From positions 558,001 to 622,000 of the forward strand of contig NZ_LS483440.1 of the NCBI RefSeq assembly GCF_900476045.1: a DNA stretch of 64,000 nucleotides, in the 5' to 3' direction. This document shows positions 8,840-17,654 of the stretch, piece after piece. The notes beneath the pieces were generated by a model that was not told where the DNA came from, ran no database searches, and saw only the letters and a program-made list of their open reading frames with translations. The DNA comes from Gemella morbillorum. Its GTDB lineage: Bacteria > Bacillota > Bacilli > Staphylococcales > Gemellaceae. Numbering within the stretch: position 1 is the first letter of the stretch; every line of letters begins with the position of its first letter. The translations under genes and the position numbers were made by a program.

Positions 8840-9778
8840 CTATACTTCTATTTTGTAATTACTAAGTATTCTAAAGAAATAATCCTCTAAATCTTCTTTT
8901 TCAACCACCAGAAATTTAGGTGGATACCCCTCATTAACCAGTAGTGTAGCAATTTCTTCCGGTGATTCTACAGATTTTTTATCAATCAGTTCTAAGAAAG
9001 GGATATTTTTTTCTAAGTCTAATTTAAAATTTACTTGATAACCATTATTTGATAATATTTCCTTCATAGCTCTGTTGTTAGAGCCACTTACTAATAATTT
9101 CTTTTCTAAGTACTTATCTAATTCTTTACTCTCAACTTCTTTTATTAGCTTGCCTTCATGTATAATTACTATTCTGGTGGCGATTTTAGATATTTCTTCC
9201 AATTTATGACTTGAGATAAGAATAGTTATGCCGAGATCATTTGTTAATTCCTTTAACAATTCTCTAACTTCGATAACTCCCAAAGGGTCTAATCCATTTG
9301 TAGGTTCATCAAGAATTAGGATTTTAGGTTTATGAATAACAGCTTTTGCAATTCCTAAACGAGTGGTATTTCCTAAAGAAAGGTGTTTTACTTGTTTATG
9401 TTCATATTGATTTAGCTTTAATTTTTCAATTACCCAATCAATATTATTTTTATTTGTAACTCCTCTTAATGTACTAACAATTTCTAAGTTTTCTCTCACC
9501 GTTAAGTCTGAATAAGAATAAGGTGTTTCGATAATATAACCTATTTTATTCCAAACCTCTAAATTATGTAGGTCTAACTTTTCTCCTTGAATATAACATT
9601 CTCCTGATGTGGGTTTTATCAACCCTAACATCATTCGCATAGTAGTTGTTTTCCCTGCACCATTTAGACCTAAAAATCCTACTATCTCACCATATTTTAT
9701 TGATAGATTCAAGTTATCAACAACATTTATTGTTCCATATTTTTTATAAAGATTTACGGTTTTGATCGCTTCTTCCAT
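8840..9778 (-). CDS. ABC transporter ATP-binding protein (BcrA-like)
   Basis: This nucleotide-binding subunit has Walker A GLNGAGKTT, signature LSLGNTTRLG (degenerate, LSLGN instead of LSGGQ), Walker B ILILDEPTNGLDP and switch His in ISSHKLEE. About 90 C-terminal residues follow, as in BcrA/lantibiotic immunity ATPases. Three ATG codons lie in a row. I chose 9778 because AAGGAG sits eight bases before it; 9781 or 9784 are too close. It overlaps the end of the TetR gene by 35 bases, so translation is probably coupled. Confidence 0.88.
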   Translation of the reverse strand: MEEAIKTVNLYKKYGTINVVDNLNLSIKYGEIVGFLGLNGAGKTTTMRMMLGLIKPTSGECYIQGEKLDLHNLEVWNKIGYIIETPYSYSDLTVRENLEIVSTLRGVTNKNNIDWVIEKLKLNQYEHKQVKHLSLGNTTRLGIAKAVIHKPKILILDEPTNGLDPLGVIEVRELLKELTNDLGITILISSHKLEEISKIATRIVIIHEGKLIKEVESKELDKYLEKKLLVSGSNNRAMKEILSNNGYQVNFKLDLEKNIPFLELIDKKSVESPEEIATLLVNEGYPPKFLVVEKEDLEDYFFRILSNYKIEV

Positions 9779-10373
9779 CATCATTCTCCTTAGTAATTTG
9801 TCCAACGATTCCTTGTATTAGTAATTTCAATACGATATCAAATTGTTTTTCTCCGATTTCATCAATGTGCAATATACTCATAGCGATAGTTCTAAATAAT
9901 GCAGATACGATTTCTACCGTTATGTTTTCTTGAATATTTATATGAGACATGATTTTTTCAACCATTCTATCATCTAAAAGATGATGAGTTGTTATCACCT
10001 CTTTTGGCAATTTTCTTATAAGTAATTCCATTTCATTATTTTTGAATATGGTATACATAAACGAATAGCGAAAATCCTGATAAAAATCATATAGTAATTG
10101 TACAAACTGATTTGTATTTCTCAGATTTTCCTGTTCTAATTGTTCTATCAAACGATTCATAGTGTCTATTTGATATTCTTCTAAGACTGTGAAAAATAAC
10201 ATTTCTTTTGAAGAATAAAAATTGTAAAAAGAACCTTTGGAAATATTTGCCATTACTACCATTTGGTCAACTGTTGTTTTCTTAACACCATATCTTTGAA
10301 GACATTCTTTTGCAACTGTATGCAATTTCTTTTTAATTACTTTTTTTTCTTCATCAGTAAAAGCAGTAGCCAT
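9744..10373 (-). CDS. TetR/AcrR family repressor
   Basis: This 209-residue regulator has an N-terminal helix-turn-helix (residues 20-55: KKTTVDQMVVMANISKGSFY, then NFYSSKEMLFF) and a variable helical ligand domain. It is the first gene of the operon with the ABC transporter genes. A palindromic TGACTA/TAGTCA site lies just downstream of its -10 box, so it likely represses itself and the pump until a substrate binds. The ligand is unknown. Confidence 0.88.
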   Translation of the reverse strand: MATAFTDEEKKVIKKKLHTVAKECLQRYGVKKTTVDQMVVMANISKGSFYNFYSSKEMLFFTVLEEYQIDTMNRLIEQLEQENLRNTNQFVQLLYDFYQDFRYSFMYTIFKNNEMELLIRKLPKEVITTHHLLDDRMVEKIMSHINIQENITVEIVSALFRTIAMSILHIDEIGEKQFDIVLKLLIQGIVGQITKENDDGRSDQNRKSL

Positions 10374-10394
10374 AATTCCCTCCTAAATACTCTG

Positions 10395-10418
10395 TGACTA
10401 TTTTAGTGTTTGTAGTCA
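10395..10418. promoter_or_regulatory. Probable TetR operator
   Basis: The inverted repeat TGACTA (10395-10400) and TAGTCA (10413-10418) has a 12-base gap. It lies between the -10 box and the TetR start, a usual place for an autorepressor site. Confidence 0.55.
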
Positions 10419-10419
10419 T

Positions 10420-10448
10420 AGTATATCATATAAATTATAAAGTGTCAA
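10420..10448 (-). promoter_or_regulatory. Promoter of the TetR/ABC operon
   Basis: On the minus strand TTGACA (10448-10443) and TATACT (10425-10420) are 17 bases apart. Confidence 0.8.
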
Positions 10449-10902
10449 AAAAGGCTTATATCTTAATTGTAAGAAAATATAAACCTTTATAGTTATAAAC
10501 AAATTACTTTACGATTTCTCTATTCTTTTCAAGTATCAAACTGAACTGTGATATCTGTGTTGTCTTGATTTGTGGAACAAGATATTTGAGCTAAATATGT
10601 AGTGATTTGATTGTTTTTATCCTTAATAAGGTGGAATACTTCCAGCGTTTATGCGGATAATTAGGATTTTATGATGTTTTTATACTAAAAATATAGAAAT
10701 TAGATTTAAAACAATCAAAACAAGGTCCCTATGTAATGGTAATTAGATAGGAAATAATTGTTCTGGTTGTTTTTTGATTTACCATGTTTAAAAAATAATT
10801 TAGATTAATGGATAGATTTTAGTAAAGTTAGTTGTAGTTATTGCTCCTTAGATTAAAACTATAAGGACAATAAAAAAAATTTTAAAAAATTTAATTTTTT
10901 TA
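10449..10902. other. Intergenic stretch without recognisable gene
   Basis: An imperfect hairpin at about 10447-10488 (aaggcttatat / atataaacctt) is the only clear structure. The remaining bases up to the lysP promoter are AT-rich and broken by stops in all frames. I see no gene here. Confidence 0.5.
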
Positions 10903-10931
10903 TTGACATAATATAAAAAGTGTATTATACT
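10903..10931 (+). promoter_or_regulatory. Consensus promoter of lysP leader
   Basis: TTGACA (10903-10908) and TATACT (10926-10931) have a 17-base spacer. The lysine riboswitch begins about 26 bases later. Confidence 0.88.
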
Positions 10932-10956
10932 TTATTCATATTTAAATAATTACCTC

Positions 10957-11150
10957 ACAAAATAAGTGAGGTAGAGGTTGCGATTTTTATGAGTAAGATG
11001 GTTGAAAGTGTAGGGCTTGAAGAAACTATCCAAAAGGAAACGTCGCCGAAATAATATTAATCCTACGTTAATATTGTTGGGACTATATTGAATAAGTATA
11101 GGACTGTCATAGTCGCGAGGCTATGTTGCGCTACTAATAACTTATTTTGG
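10957..11150 (+). ncRNA. Lysine riboswitch (L-box) in lysP leader
   Basis: The conserved L-box core blocks are present in order: GTAGAGGTTGCGA, GAGTAA, GTCGCCGAA, TTGAATAAG and GGACTGTCA. P1 is formed by CAAAATAAGT (10958-10967) with ACTTATTTTG (11140-11149), plus GTAG/CTAC. The next gene encodes a lysine permease, the expected target. The 3' arm of P1 can also pair with CAGAATAA at 11180-11187, which suggests how ligand binding could change folding downstream. The exact mode (termination or translation) was not resolved. Confidence 0.95.
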
Positions 11151-11232
11151 ATGAGCATGTCAGGGTATGACTCGCTATACAGAATAATAGTAGATGTTAT
11201 ACTTTTTTTATTTTATTTAGGAGGTTTTTATT

Positions 11233-12720
11233 ATGACAAACGAAAGTAACAACAATGCAACAGAAGTAAAAAGAAATCTGCGATCACGCCATATTAGTAT
11301 GATTGCTATCGGAGGTTGTATCGGTAGTGGACTGTTTATGACGAGTGGTCAAGCAATTCAAAGTGCGGGGCCTGGAGGTGCGATTGTCGCATATCTATGT
11401 ATCGGACTTATGGTATATTTTTTAATGACATCTTTAGGTGAAATGGCTACGTACTTACCGACATCGGGTTCTTTTAGTACATATGCAGGTCGTTATGTAG
11501 ATCCATCGCTTGGATTTGCTTTAGGATGGAATTATTGGTTTAACTGGGTAATTACAGTAGCAGCAGACGTTGAGTTATCTGCTCTTGCAATTAGCTATTG
11601 GGAACCGATGCGTGTTCTACCTCACTGGGCTTGGAGTTTATTATTCTTAGTCATTATTATTGCTTTAAATGCTCTAAGTGTTAAAGTTTATGGTGAAAGT
11701 GAGTATTGGTTTGCTCTTATTAAAGTAGTAGTAGTTATTATTTTCTTAGTAGTAGGATGTTTGACTATTTTTGGTATTTTAGGTGGAGAGTATATTGGTT
11801 TTAAAAACTTAACTATTGGTGATGCTCCATTCGTTGGAGAAGATAGTTCATTATCTAGCCAAATTCTTGCAACATTAGGTGTATTCCTAATTGCAGGGTA
11901 TTCTTTCCAAGGGACAGAACTTATCGGTATTACTGCTGGAGAAAGTGAAAATCCAGAAAAAAGTATTCCTAAAGCTGTTAAACAAGTTTTCTGGCGTATT
12001 TTAATCTTCTATGTTCTTGCAATTTTAGTAATTGGATTATTAATTCCTTATACTTCACCAGATTTATTAGGAGCAGCAAGTGCAGAAGAAATTGCTAAAT
12101 CACCATTCACTATTGTATTCAAAAATGCAGGTTTTGCATTTGCAGCTAGTGTAATGAATGCAGTTATCTTGACATCAATTTTATCAGCTGGTAACTCGGG
12201 TATGTATGCTTCTACAAGAATGCTTTACGCGATGAGTAAAGAAAAACTTGCATACCCTATCTTCGGACGTGTAACAAAATATGGAACACCAGTAATGTCA
12301 TTATTAGCTACATCAGCAGTTGTATTCTTAATTTTCTTAGTACAACTTACAAGTGAAAATGCTTATACATATATTGTAGCAGCTAGTGGATTAACAGGAT
12401 TTATCGCATGGCTTGGTATAGCGCTTAGCCATTATAGATTTAGAAGAGCGTATATTGCACAAGGGAAAGATTTAAAAGATCTTAAATATCGTGCAAAATG
12501 GTTCCCGGTTGGACCAATTATCGCATTAGTACTTTGTATTATTGTAATTATCGGTCAAGATACTCAACTTATTACAAAAGGTATTGTTAACTGGAGTGGT
12601 ATGTTAACTACGTACATGGGAGTTCCAATTTTCCTATTCTTCTACCTATATCACAAAATCAGATATAAAACAAAAGTTATACCACTAGATAAAGTTGATT
12701 TATCACAAGATGCACACTAA
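11233..12720 (+). CDS. lysP: Lysine-specific permease, APC family
   Basis: This 495-residue amino-acid permease has about 12 membrane segments. The first carries the APC substrate motif GGCIGSGLF at residues 27-35. GYSFQGTELIGITAGESENP is typical of the LysP/GABA-permease subgroup. Lysine specificity is supported independently by the L-box riboswitch directly upstream. The start follows AGGAGG with 8 bases spacing. It is monocistronic and ends in a clear terminator. Expression should fall when lysine is plentiful. Confidence 0.93.
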   Translation: MTNESNNNATEVKRNLRSRHISMIAIGGCIGSGLFMTSGQAIQSAGPGGAIVAYLCIGLMVYFLMTSLGEMATYLPTSGSFSTYAGRYVDPSLGFALGWNYWFNWVITVAADVELSALAISYWEPMRVLPHWAWSLLFLVIIIALNALSVKVYGESEYWFALIKVVVVIIFLVVGCLTIFGILGGEYIGFKNLTIGDAPFVGEDSSLSSQILATLGVFLIAGYSFQGTELIGITAGESENPEKSIPKAVKQVFWRILIFYVLAILVIGLLIPYTSPDLLGAASAEEIAKSPFTIVFKNAGFAFAASVMNAVILTSILSAGNSGMYASTRMLYAMSKEKLAYPIFGRVTKYGTPVMSLLATSAVVFLIFLVQLTSENAYTYIVAASGLTGFIAWLGIALSHYRFRRAYIAQGKDLKDLKYRAKWFPVGPIIALVLCIIVIIGQDTQLITKGIVNWSGMLTTYMGVPIFLFFYLYHKIRYKTKVIPLDKVDLSQDAH

Positions 12721-12732
12721 TTAAATATAGTT

Positions 12733-12769
12733 AAAGACTTCAAAGTTATCGCTTTGAAGTCTTTTTTTT
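12733..12769 (+). terminator. Rho-independent terminator of lysP
   Basis: Stem aaagacttcaaag / ctttgaagtcttt with a 6-base loop, followed by a T tract. Confidence 0.95.
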
Positions 12770-12927
12770 CCAAATTAGAAAGTGAAGAAATACTTGAAAT
12801 CAGGGACTTATGCTAAACTAAGATTTTTATTTGAATACTAGATAAAATCTAATTAAATTACAAGAAATTTTTTTCTTTTTGTGGTATTATAAAAGGATAG
12901 ATAAAAAATATTAAAGGAGGAATTTCT

Positions 12928-15108
12928 GTGAATCTTGAATACCCTTATGACTACAAAAATGTAGAAGATATGGCTAGAAAATACCTATCAGAAGAGCAAA
13001 TCGAAATAATTAGAAAATCATATGAATTTGCAAAAGATGCACATGAAGGACAATTTAGAAAATCAGGGGAACCTTATATCCTACACCCAATTCAAGTCGC
13101 AGGAATTTTGACAGAGTTAAAACTTGATTATGCTACAATTTGTGCAGGATTTTTGCATGATGTGGTAGAAGATACCAAATATACTTTTGAGGATATTCAA
13201 CAAACTTTTGGTGAAGACATAGCTGTTATTGTAGACGGTGTTACTAAACTAGATAAAGTAAAATTCCGTTCAAAAAAACAATCTCAAGCAGAGAATCACC
13301 GAAAACTTTTTGTTTCAATAGCGAAAGATCTACGTGTTATTTTTGTTAAACTTGCTGATAGACTACATAATATGAGAACTATGAAGTATATGCGTGAAGA
13401 AAAACAGCGTGAAATTTCTAGCGAAACATTAGAAATCTATGCGCCACTAGCTCACAGATTAGGGATTAGTTCTATAAAATGGGAATTGGAAGATACATCA
13501 TTGCGATATTTACATCCTTCTCAATATTTTTCTATTGTAGGAATGATGAAACAAAAACGTAGCGAAAGGGAAGAAAGTATAAAGGATGCCTGTGATAGTA
13601 TCACATCCTTATTAGGAGAAAATAATATTAAAGCACAAGTTACCGGAAGACCAAAGCATATTTATAGTATTTATAAAAAAATGGTTAAACAGAATAAAAC
13701 ATTTGATCAAATTTATGATCTTTTGGCGGTTCGTGTTCTTGTAAATAGCGTAGCTGATTGTTATGCAACGCTTGGGCTTGTTAATAATCTTTGGGTACCT
13801 ATTCCAGGACGTATAAAAGATTATATAGCAATGCCAAAACCTAATATGTATCAATCACTTCATACAACGGTAATTGCTCCAGATGGTCAAACATTAGAAG
13901 TGCAAATCAGAACATATGAAATGCACGAAATTGCAGAAAAAGGGATTGCTGCTCATTGGGCTTATAAAGAAGGTAAAAAAGTTAATAAAAATAATAATTT
14001 CTATGAGAAATTGAATTGGTTCCAAAAAATTGCGGAAAATGATGAAACAGAAGCAACAGCTGAGAGTTTTATGGAATCATTAAAAGTAGATTTACTTAGT
14101 GATAAAATTTATGTATTTACACCAAATAGTGATATTATAGAATTACCTAAGGGTTCTTGTATAGTTGATTTTGCGTATGCTATTCACTCAGAGGTTGGTA
14201 ATAAGATGATTGGGGCAACAGTAAACGATAAGATTGAGCCATTTGACTATGTATTATCAACTGGTGAGATTTGCGATATCCGTACAAGTAAAAATTCAAC
14301 TGGGCCTAAACGCTCGTGGTTAGAGATTGCAACAGCCTCACAAACTAAATCAAAAATAAAATCATTCTTTAAAAAGGCGGAAAGAGGAGAAAATCTTGTT
14401 AAGGGGGAAATTCTCCTTAAAGATGAAATTAAAGCTAACAATTTTGATATTGATGAAGTTATGACAGAAGAAAATATTGAAATTGCTTTGAATAAGTACA
14501 AATTTACTAATTTGGAAGAAATGTATGTTGCTATTGGATATGGTGGGATATCTGCTAATAAAGTTTTTGCAAGACTAACTGAGAAAATAAGAAAAGAAAA
14601 ACAAGCACAGGCAAAACTTGAAAAATTAGTGAGTGGAGAAGAAGATAATAAAAAAATTGTCACGGAAACAGGGGTTTATGTAAAAGGTGTAGATAATATT
14701 TTGGTAAGATTATCGAAATGTTGTCAACCAATTCCTGGTGATGAAATAGTAGGGTTTATCACAAAAGGACGAGGTGTTACTGTTCACAGACATAGTTGTC
14801 CTAATTTGAGTGAGGAAGACAAGGAAAGACTACTAGACGTAGAATGGGTGGAAAGTTTGAATGCTCGTCGTTATAGCGTCACTCTTCAATTACATGCTTT
14901 TGATAGGGATTTATTATTACAAAATGTTCTTCTGACATTAAGTGAAAGTCGAGTTGAAATCAAAAAACTAAATTCAGAATCAAAATCTGATAAAACATGT
15001 GTAATTACGATTAGTATTTATGTTAAAAATGTTAGTGAGTGTGACTTTATGATTAAAAAACTTCGCCAGATTCAAGACGTTTATAGTGTAGAAAGAATAA
15101 TTAAATAG
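12928..15108 (+). CDS. rel: Rel, bifunctional (p)ppGpp synthetase/hydrolase
   Basis: This 726-residue stringent-response enzyme makes and breaks (p)ppGpp. Domains in order: HD hydrolase (about 25-180; HPIQVAGIL, GFLHDVVEDT), synthetase (about 230-350; RPKHIYSIYKKM, PGRIKDYIAMPKPNMYQSLH), TGS (about 390-450; IYVFTPNSDIIELPKG), a Cys-rich zinc-finger-like part (KCCQPIPGD...HRHSCPN) and a C-terminal ACT domain. HD and synthetase motifs are complete, so both activities are expected. GTG start after AAAGGAGG. dtd and a LytH-like gene follow, the same order as in staphylococci. Confidence 0.96.
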   Translation: MNLEYPYDYKNVEDMARKYLSEEQIEIIRKSYEFAKDAHEGQFRKSGEPYILHPIQVAGILTELKLDYATICAGFLHDVVEDTKYTFEDIQQTFGEDIAVIVDGVTKLDKVKFRSKKQSQAENHRKLFVSIAKDLRVIFVKLADRLHNMRTMKYMREEKQREISSETLEIYAPLAHRLGISSIKWELEDTSLRYLHPSQYFSIVGMMKQKRSEREESIKDACDSITSLLGENNIKAQVTGRPKHIYSIYKKMVKQNKTFDQIYDLLAVRVLVNSVADCYATLGLVNNLWVPIPGRIKDYIAMPKPNMYQSLHTTVIAPDGQTLEVQIRTYEMHEIAEKGIAAHWAYKEGKKVNKNNNFYEKLNWFQKIAENDETEATAESFMESLKVDLLSDKIYVFTPNSDIIELPKGSCIVDFAYAIHSEVGNKMIGATVNDKIEPFDYVLSTGEICDIRTSKNSTGPKRSWLEIATASQTKSKIKSFFKKAERGENLVKGEILLKDEIKANNFDIDEVMTEENIEIALNKYKFTNLEEMYVAIGYGGISANKVFARLTEKIRKEKQAQAKLEKLVSGEEDNKKIVTETGVYVKGVDNILVRLSKCCQPIPGDEIVGFITKGRGVTVHRHSCPNLSEEDKERLLDVEWVESLNARRYSVTLQLHAFDRDLLLQNVLLTLSESRVEIKKLNSESKSDKTCVITISIYVKNVSECDFMIKKLRQIQDVYSVERIIK

Positions 15109-15115
15109 GTGAAAT

Positions 15116-15568
15116 ATGAAAGTAATATTACAAAAAGTAAAAAAAGCTAGTGTAAGTGTAGATGGAAAAATAGTCGGAGAAATAGATAAAGGCTATTGTC
15201 TTCTTGTTGGAGTTCACAAAGAATCAACGGAAGCAGATGCAAAGTATTTAGCTAAAAAAATTGTAGAAGCACGACTTTTTGAAGATGAAAATGAAAAGCT
15301 AAATCTTGGATTAAAAGATGTTAACGGAAGTATTTTATCAGTATCTCAATTTACTCTTTATGCTGATACAAAAAAAGGGAAGCGCCCAAGTTTTACCAAT
15401 GCTGCTAGTGCAGAAGAAGCAAATGAATTATATAATAAATTTAATGAATATTTGAGAGAAGAAGGAATAAAAGTAGAAACTGGAATATTTCAGACGATGA
15501 TGGAAGTTAATATCATTAATGATGGACCAGTAACTATTATTTATGAAAAATTATCATTAGGAAATTAA
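15116..15568 (+). CDS. dtd: D-aminoacyl-tRNA deacylase
   Basis: This 150-residue enzyme frees tRNA from wrongly attached D-amino acids (and glycine on tRNA-Ala). The family motifs SVSQFTLYAD (residues 77-86) and NDGPVTI near the C-terminus form the active site. The length is normal. The gap to rel is 7 bases and to the next gene 3 bases, so the three genes form an operon. Confidence 0.96.
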   Translation: MKVILQKVKKASVSVDGKIVGEIDKGYCLLVGVHKESTEADAKYLAKKIVEARLFEDENEKLNLGLKDVNGSILSVSQFTLYADTKKGKRPSFTNAASAEEANELYNKFNEYLREEGIKVETGIFQTMMEVNIINDGPVTIIYEKLSLGN

Positions 15569-15571
15569 AAT

Positions 15572-17020
15572 ATGAGAATAAAAAGAAAAAGAAGTAATAA
15601 TACAATATTATGGTTAATATCAGGAATGTTAGTATTATTTGTTTTAGCAGCAATGATGTATTACGTTTCTGAAAAGATTAATCCAACAGCTAATGCTGAA
15701 AACAATATAACAATTTCAAAAGAAATAGAGTTAAGAACAGGTCCAGATTCATCATATCCAGTGTTGAAAAAAATAACAGCTGGAGAAAATGTTGAGCAGC
15801 TTAGTAAAACTGATACTTGGTATGAAGTAAAAACAAAAGATAGTTATGTTGGTTGGATACCAGGATGGAGTATATTAGGAAGTGGACAGAAAAGTCCAGA
15901 AGATCAAAATAAAGAAAAACTAGCTGCATATACAGTACTACTCAATCCAATTATAAAAAATGATGAGACAGCTGATTACAAAGGAATAATGCCAAAAACA
16001 TATAATTTGAAAATTGCTAAGGAACTTCAAAAACAACTTTCAAGTGACGGTATTAAGGTAATTTTAACACGAGATAATGATGATGTATATCCAACAAAAG
16101 ATGATGTAAAAAAATTAGCAACTGAGAATAAAGTAGATATTTTAGTGGATTTTGATATTAATAACACTAATCAAAAAGACATTTTTGGAGTAAAGGTATA
16201 CTACGGTACAGCTGAATCTGCTATTATAGCTAGAAGTATTGAAAAAAATTTATCAGAGCATTATATTTCAAAAGTATCTTCGTCAGAGAAACAGGGGAAT
16301 TTTGACCAACTTAAAGATAAACTTCCTCAAGTAAGAGTAGTATCTGCTAATATTGGTGATAGAGTAGATGTAGATATACTAAATAATAATCTTGCTAATA
16401 AACAGTATATTGAAGCATTAAAATCAGGTGTAGAGGGTTATTTATACTATCTTATAAATATTGATAATTACAATGCTAAACGTAAAGAACAGTTATTAAA
16501 TCTACCTCAAAAAGGTTTATCAATTCCTATGTATTATACTAAACAAGATTCTTATAAAAATATTTCTTATGGATTAGATGGTAAGAAAACAATTGAGGAT
16601 AATGGAGATGCTATTATCTCACTTGCAATGATAGCAAATTACTTAGGAATCGATGGTGCTAGTGTAGAAGATATTGCAAGTTGGGCTGGTAATAAATACT
16701 ATATAAAAAATCAAGGAACACAACCAACTATAGTTTCTGGTTTTGCAGATAAGTATAATGTAAAAGTAGAAAGAATAGAAAATGATAAACTTATAGAAAA
16801 CATAGAGCAGGCGTTAAAAAATAATAAGCCAGTTCTAGTTAGATTAAAATCAGGATTATTTGGTGAGAGAGTTACCTATAAAGTAATTCGTGGATATGAA
16901 GATGAAAAATTTTATCTTAACGATCCAGATGATAATGATGTGAAACTTGCAAGTTACAACGGATTTACATCAAATGATATTAAAAATAACCTTGCTCAAG
17001 CATGGATAATAAGTAAATAA
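15572..17020 (+). CDS. LytH-like membrane protein, SH3b + inactive amidase_3 + inactive C39-like domains
   Basis: Position after rel-dtd and the N-terminal layout match S. aureus LytH: a membrane anchor (about 11-33), an SH3b domain (about 45-100; ELRTGPDSSYPV, WYEV, GWIPGW) and an Amidase_3 fold (about 115-300; YNLKIAKELQKQL, VILTRD). The zinc motif DPGHGG reads NPIIKN. The first Glu is Pro, SIHND reads DFDIN, and the last Glu position is Ala. Unlike LytH, a C39-like domain follows (about 313-482; SLAMIANYLGI, WAGNKYY, NDPDDND). Its Cys position is Asp (NGDAII) and the His position is Thr (TYKVIRG). Both domains look catalytically dead. It ends at a strong terminator. Confidence 0.85.
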   Translation: MRIKRKRSNNTILWLISGMLVLFVLAAMMYYVSEKINPTANAENNITISKEIELRTGPDSSYPVLKKITAGENVEQLSKTDTWYEVKTKDSYVGWIPGWSILGSGQKSPEDQNKEKLAAYTVLLNPIIKNDETADYKGIMPKTYNLKIAKELQKQLSSDGIKVILTRDNDDVYPTKDDVKKLATENKVDILVDFDINNTNQKDIFGVKVYYGTAESAIIARSIEKNLSEHYISKVSSSEKQGNFDQLKDKLPQVRVVSANIGDRVDVDILNNNLANKQYIEALKSGVEGYLYYLINIDNYNAKRKEQLLNLPQKGLSIPMYYTKQDSYKNISYGLDGKKTIEDNGDAIISLAMIANYLGIDGASVEDIASWAGNKYYIKNQGTQPTIVSGFADKYNVKVERIENDKLIENIEQALKNNKPVLVRLKSGLFGERVTYKVIRGYEDEKFYLNDPDDNDVKLASYNGFTSNDIKNNLAQAWIISK

Positions 17021-17026
17021 GAAGAT

Positions 17027-17077
17027 AATAATCAGTATAAATTAAGAAAATATTTATACTGATTATTTATTTTTTCT
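17027..17077 (+). terminator. Terminator of the rel-dtd-lytH-like operon
   Basis: Stem AATAATCAGTATAAAT with its perfect complement, 9-base loop, then TTATTTTTT. Confidence 0.93.
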
Positions 17078-17112
17078 AAGGGGATATTTTTAAATTATTG
17101 AGAAAAATATGC

Positions 17113-17141
17113 TTGACTATTAATAACAAATCATTTATAAT
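17113..17141 (+). promoter_or_regulatory. Promoter of MarR-exporter operon
   Basis: TTGACT (17113-17118) and TATAAT (17136-17141) with 17 bases between. Confidence 0.85.
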
Positions 17142-17181
17142 AGTTCACATGGTTAACTAAAAAGTTAATGTTGTGAACTAT
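17140..17181. promoter_or_regulatory. 42-nt dyad, probable MarR operator (and possible attenuator)
   Basis: The arms ATAGTTCACA (17140-17149) and TGTGAACTAT (17172-17181) are perfect. Inside them TTAACT/AGTTAA (17153-17158, 17163-17168) shares the same centre. The dyad starts at the last two bases of the -10 box and covers the transcription start, as expected for a repressor site. It is followed by eight Ts, so the RNA could also form a terminator-like hairpin. Confidence 0.75.
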
Positions 17182-17200
17182 TTTTTTTGGAGGTGAGAAA

Positions 17201-17653
17201 ATGAATGCTGAAGGTATAACGTATTTAGATGCGATTGATAAGCTAGAAGAACTCAGATTAATAATGAAGAGAGTACATAAAAAAAGTGATGTTCCTTTTA
17301 GAAAAGCAGGTTTTCAGGCTATGATGCTGATTTCAGAAAAAAATAAAGTAACTATGCAAGAACTAGGTGAAGAATTATGTGTAACCAAACCTAGAGTCAC
17401 TGCTTTAGTTACAGAGTTAGTAAATAATGATTTTATTAAACAAACTGTAGATAAGAAAGATAAGCGTAAAAAATTTCTAACATTAGCTCCAAAAGGTGTT
17501 GAGTATGTAGAGGAACATCATAGAAACTATGAAGAATGGATAAAGAAACTTTGGAGTAAGTTTGATGATAAGGAAAAAGAAGCATTTAATATAACTCTAA
17601 TTAAAATGAATCAAGTATTAAAAGAAGAAGTAGAGGAAAAGGAGGAAGAATAG
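17201..17653 (+). CDS. MarR family regulator of the exporter
   Basis: This 150-residue winged-helix repressor has recognition region MQELGEELCVTKPRVTALVT (about residues 64-83) and wing DKKDKRKKFLTL. It is the first gene of an operon with two ABC half-exporters; the next start is one base after its stop. It probably binds the dyad at 17140-17181 and is released by a substrate or stress signal. Start after GGAGGTGAG. The ligand is unknown. Confidence 0.9.
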   Translation: MNAEGITYLDAIDKLEELRLIMKRVHKKSDVPFRKAGFQAMMLISEKNKVTMQELGEELCVTKPRVTALVTELVNNDFIKQTVDKKDKRKKFLTLAPKGVEYVEEHHRNYEEWIKKLWSKFDDKEKEAFNITLIKMNQVLKEEVEEKEEE

Positions 17654-17654
17654 A

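Noticed and set aside
8472-8858. Plus-strand open frame of 128 codons
   Set aside because: It lies wholly over the minus-strand ABC permease and the start of its operon partner gap, and its peptide has no domain features; treated as a shadow.
14247-14663. Minus-strand open frame of 138 codons inside rel
   Set aside because: Opposite to conserved rel coding sequence, no ribosome site or family features.
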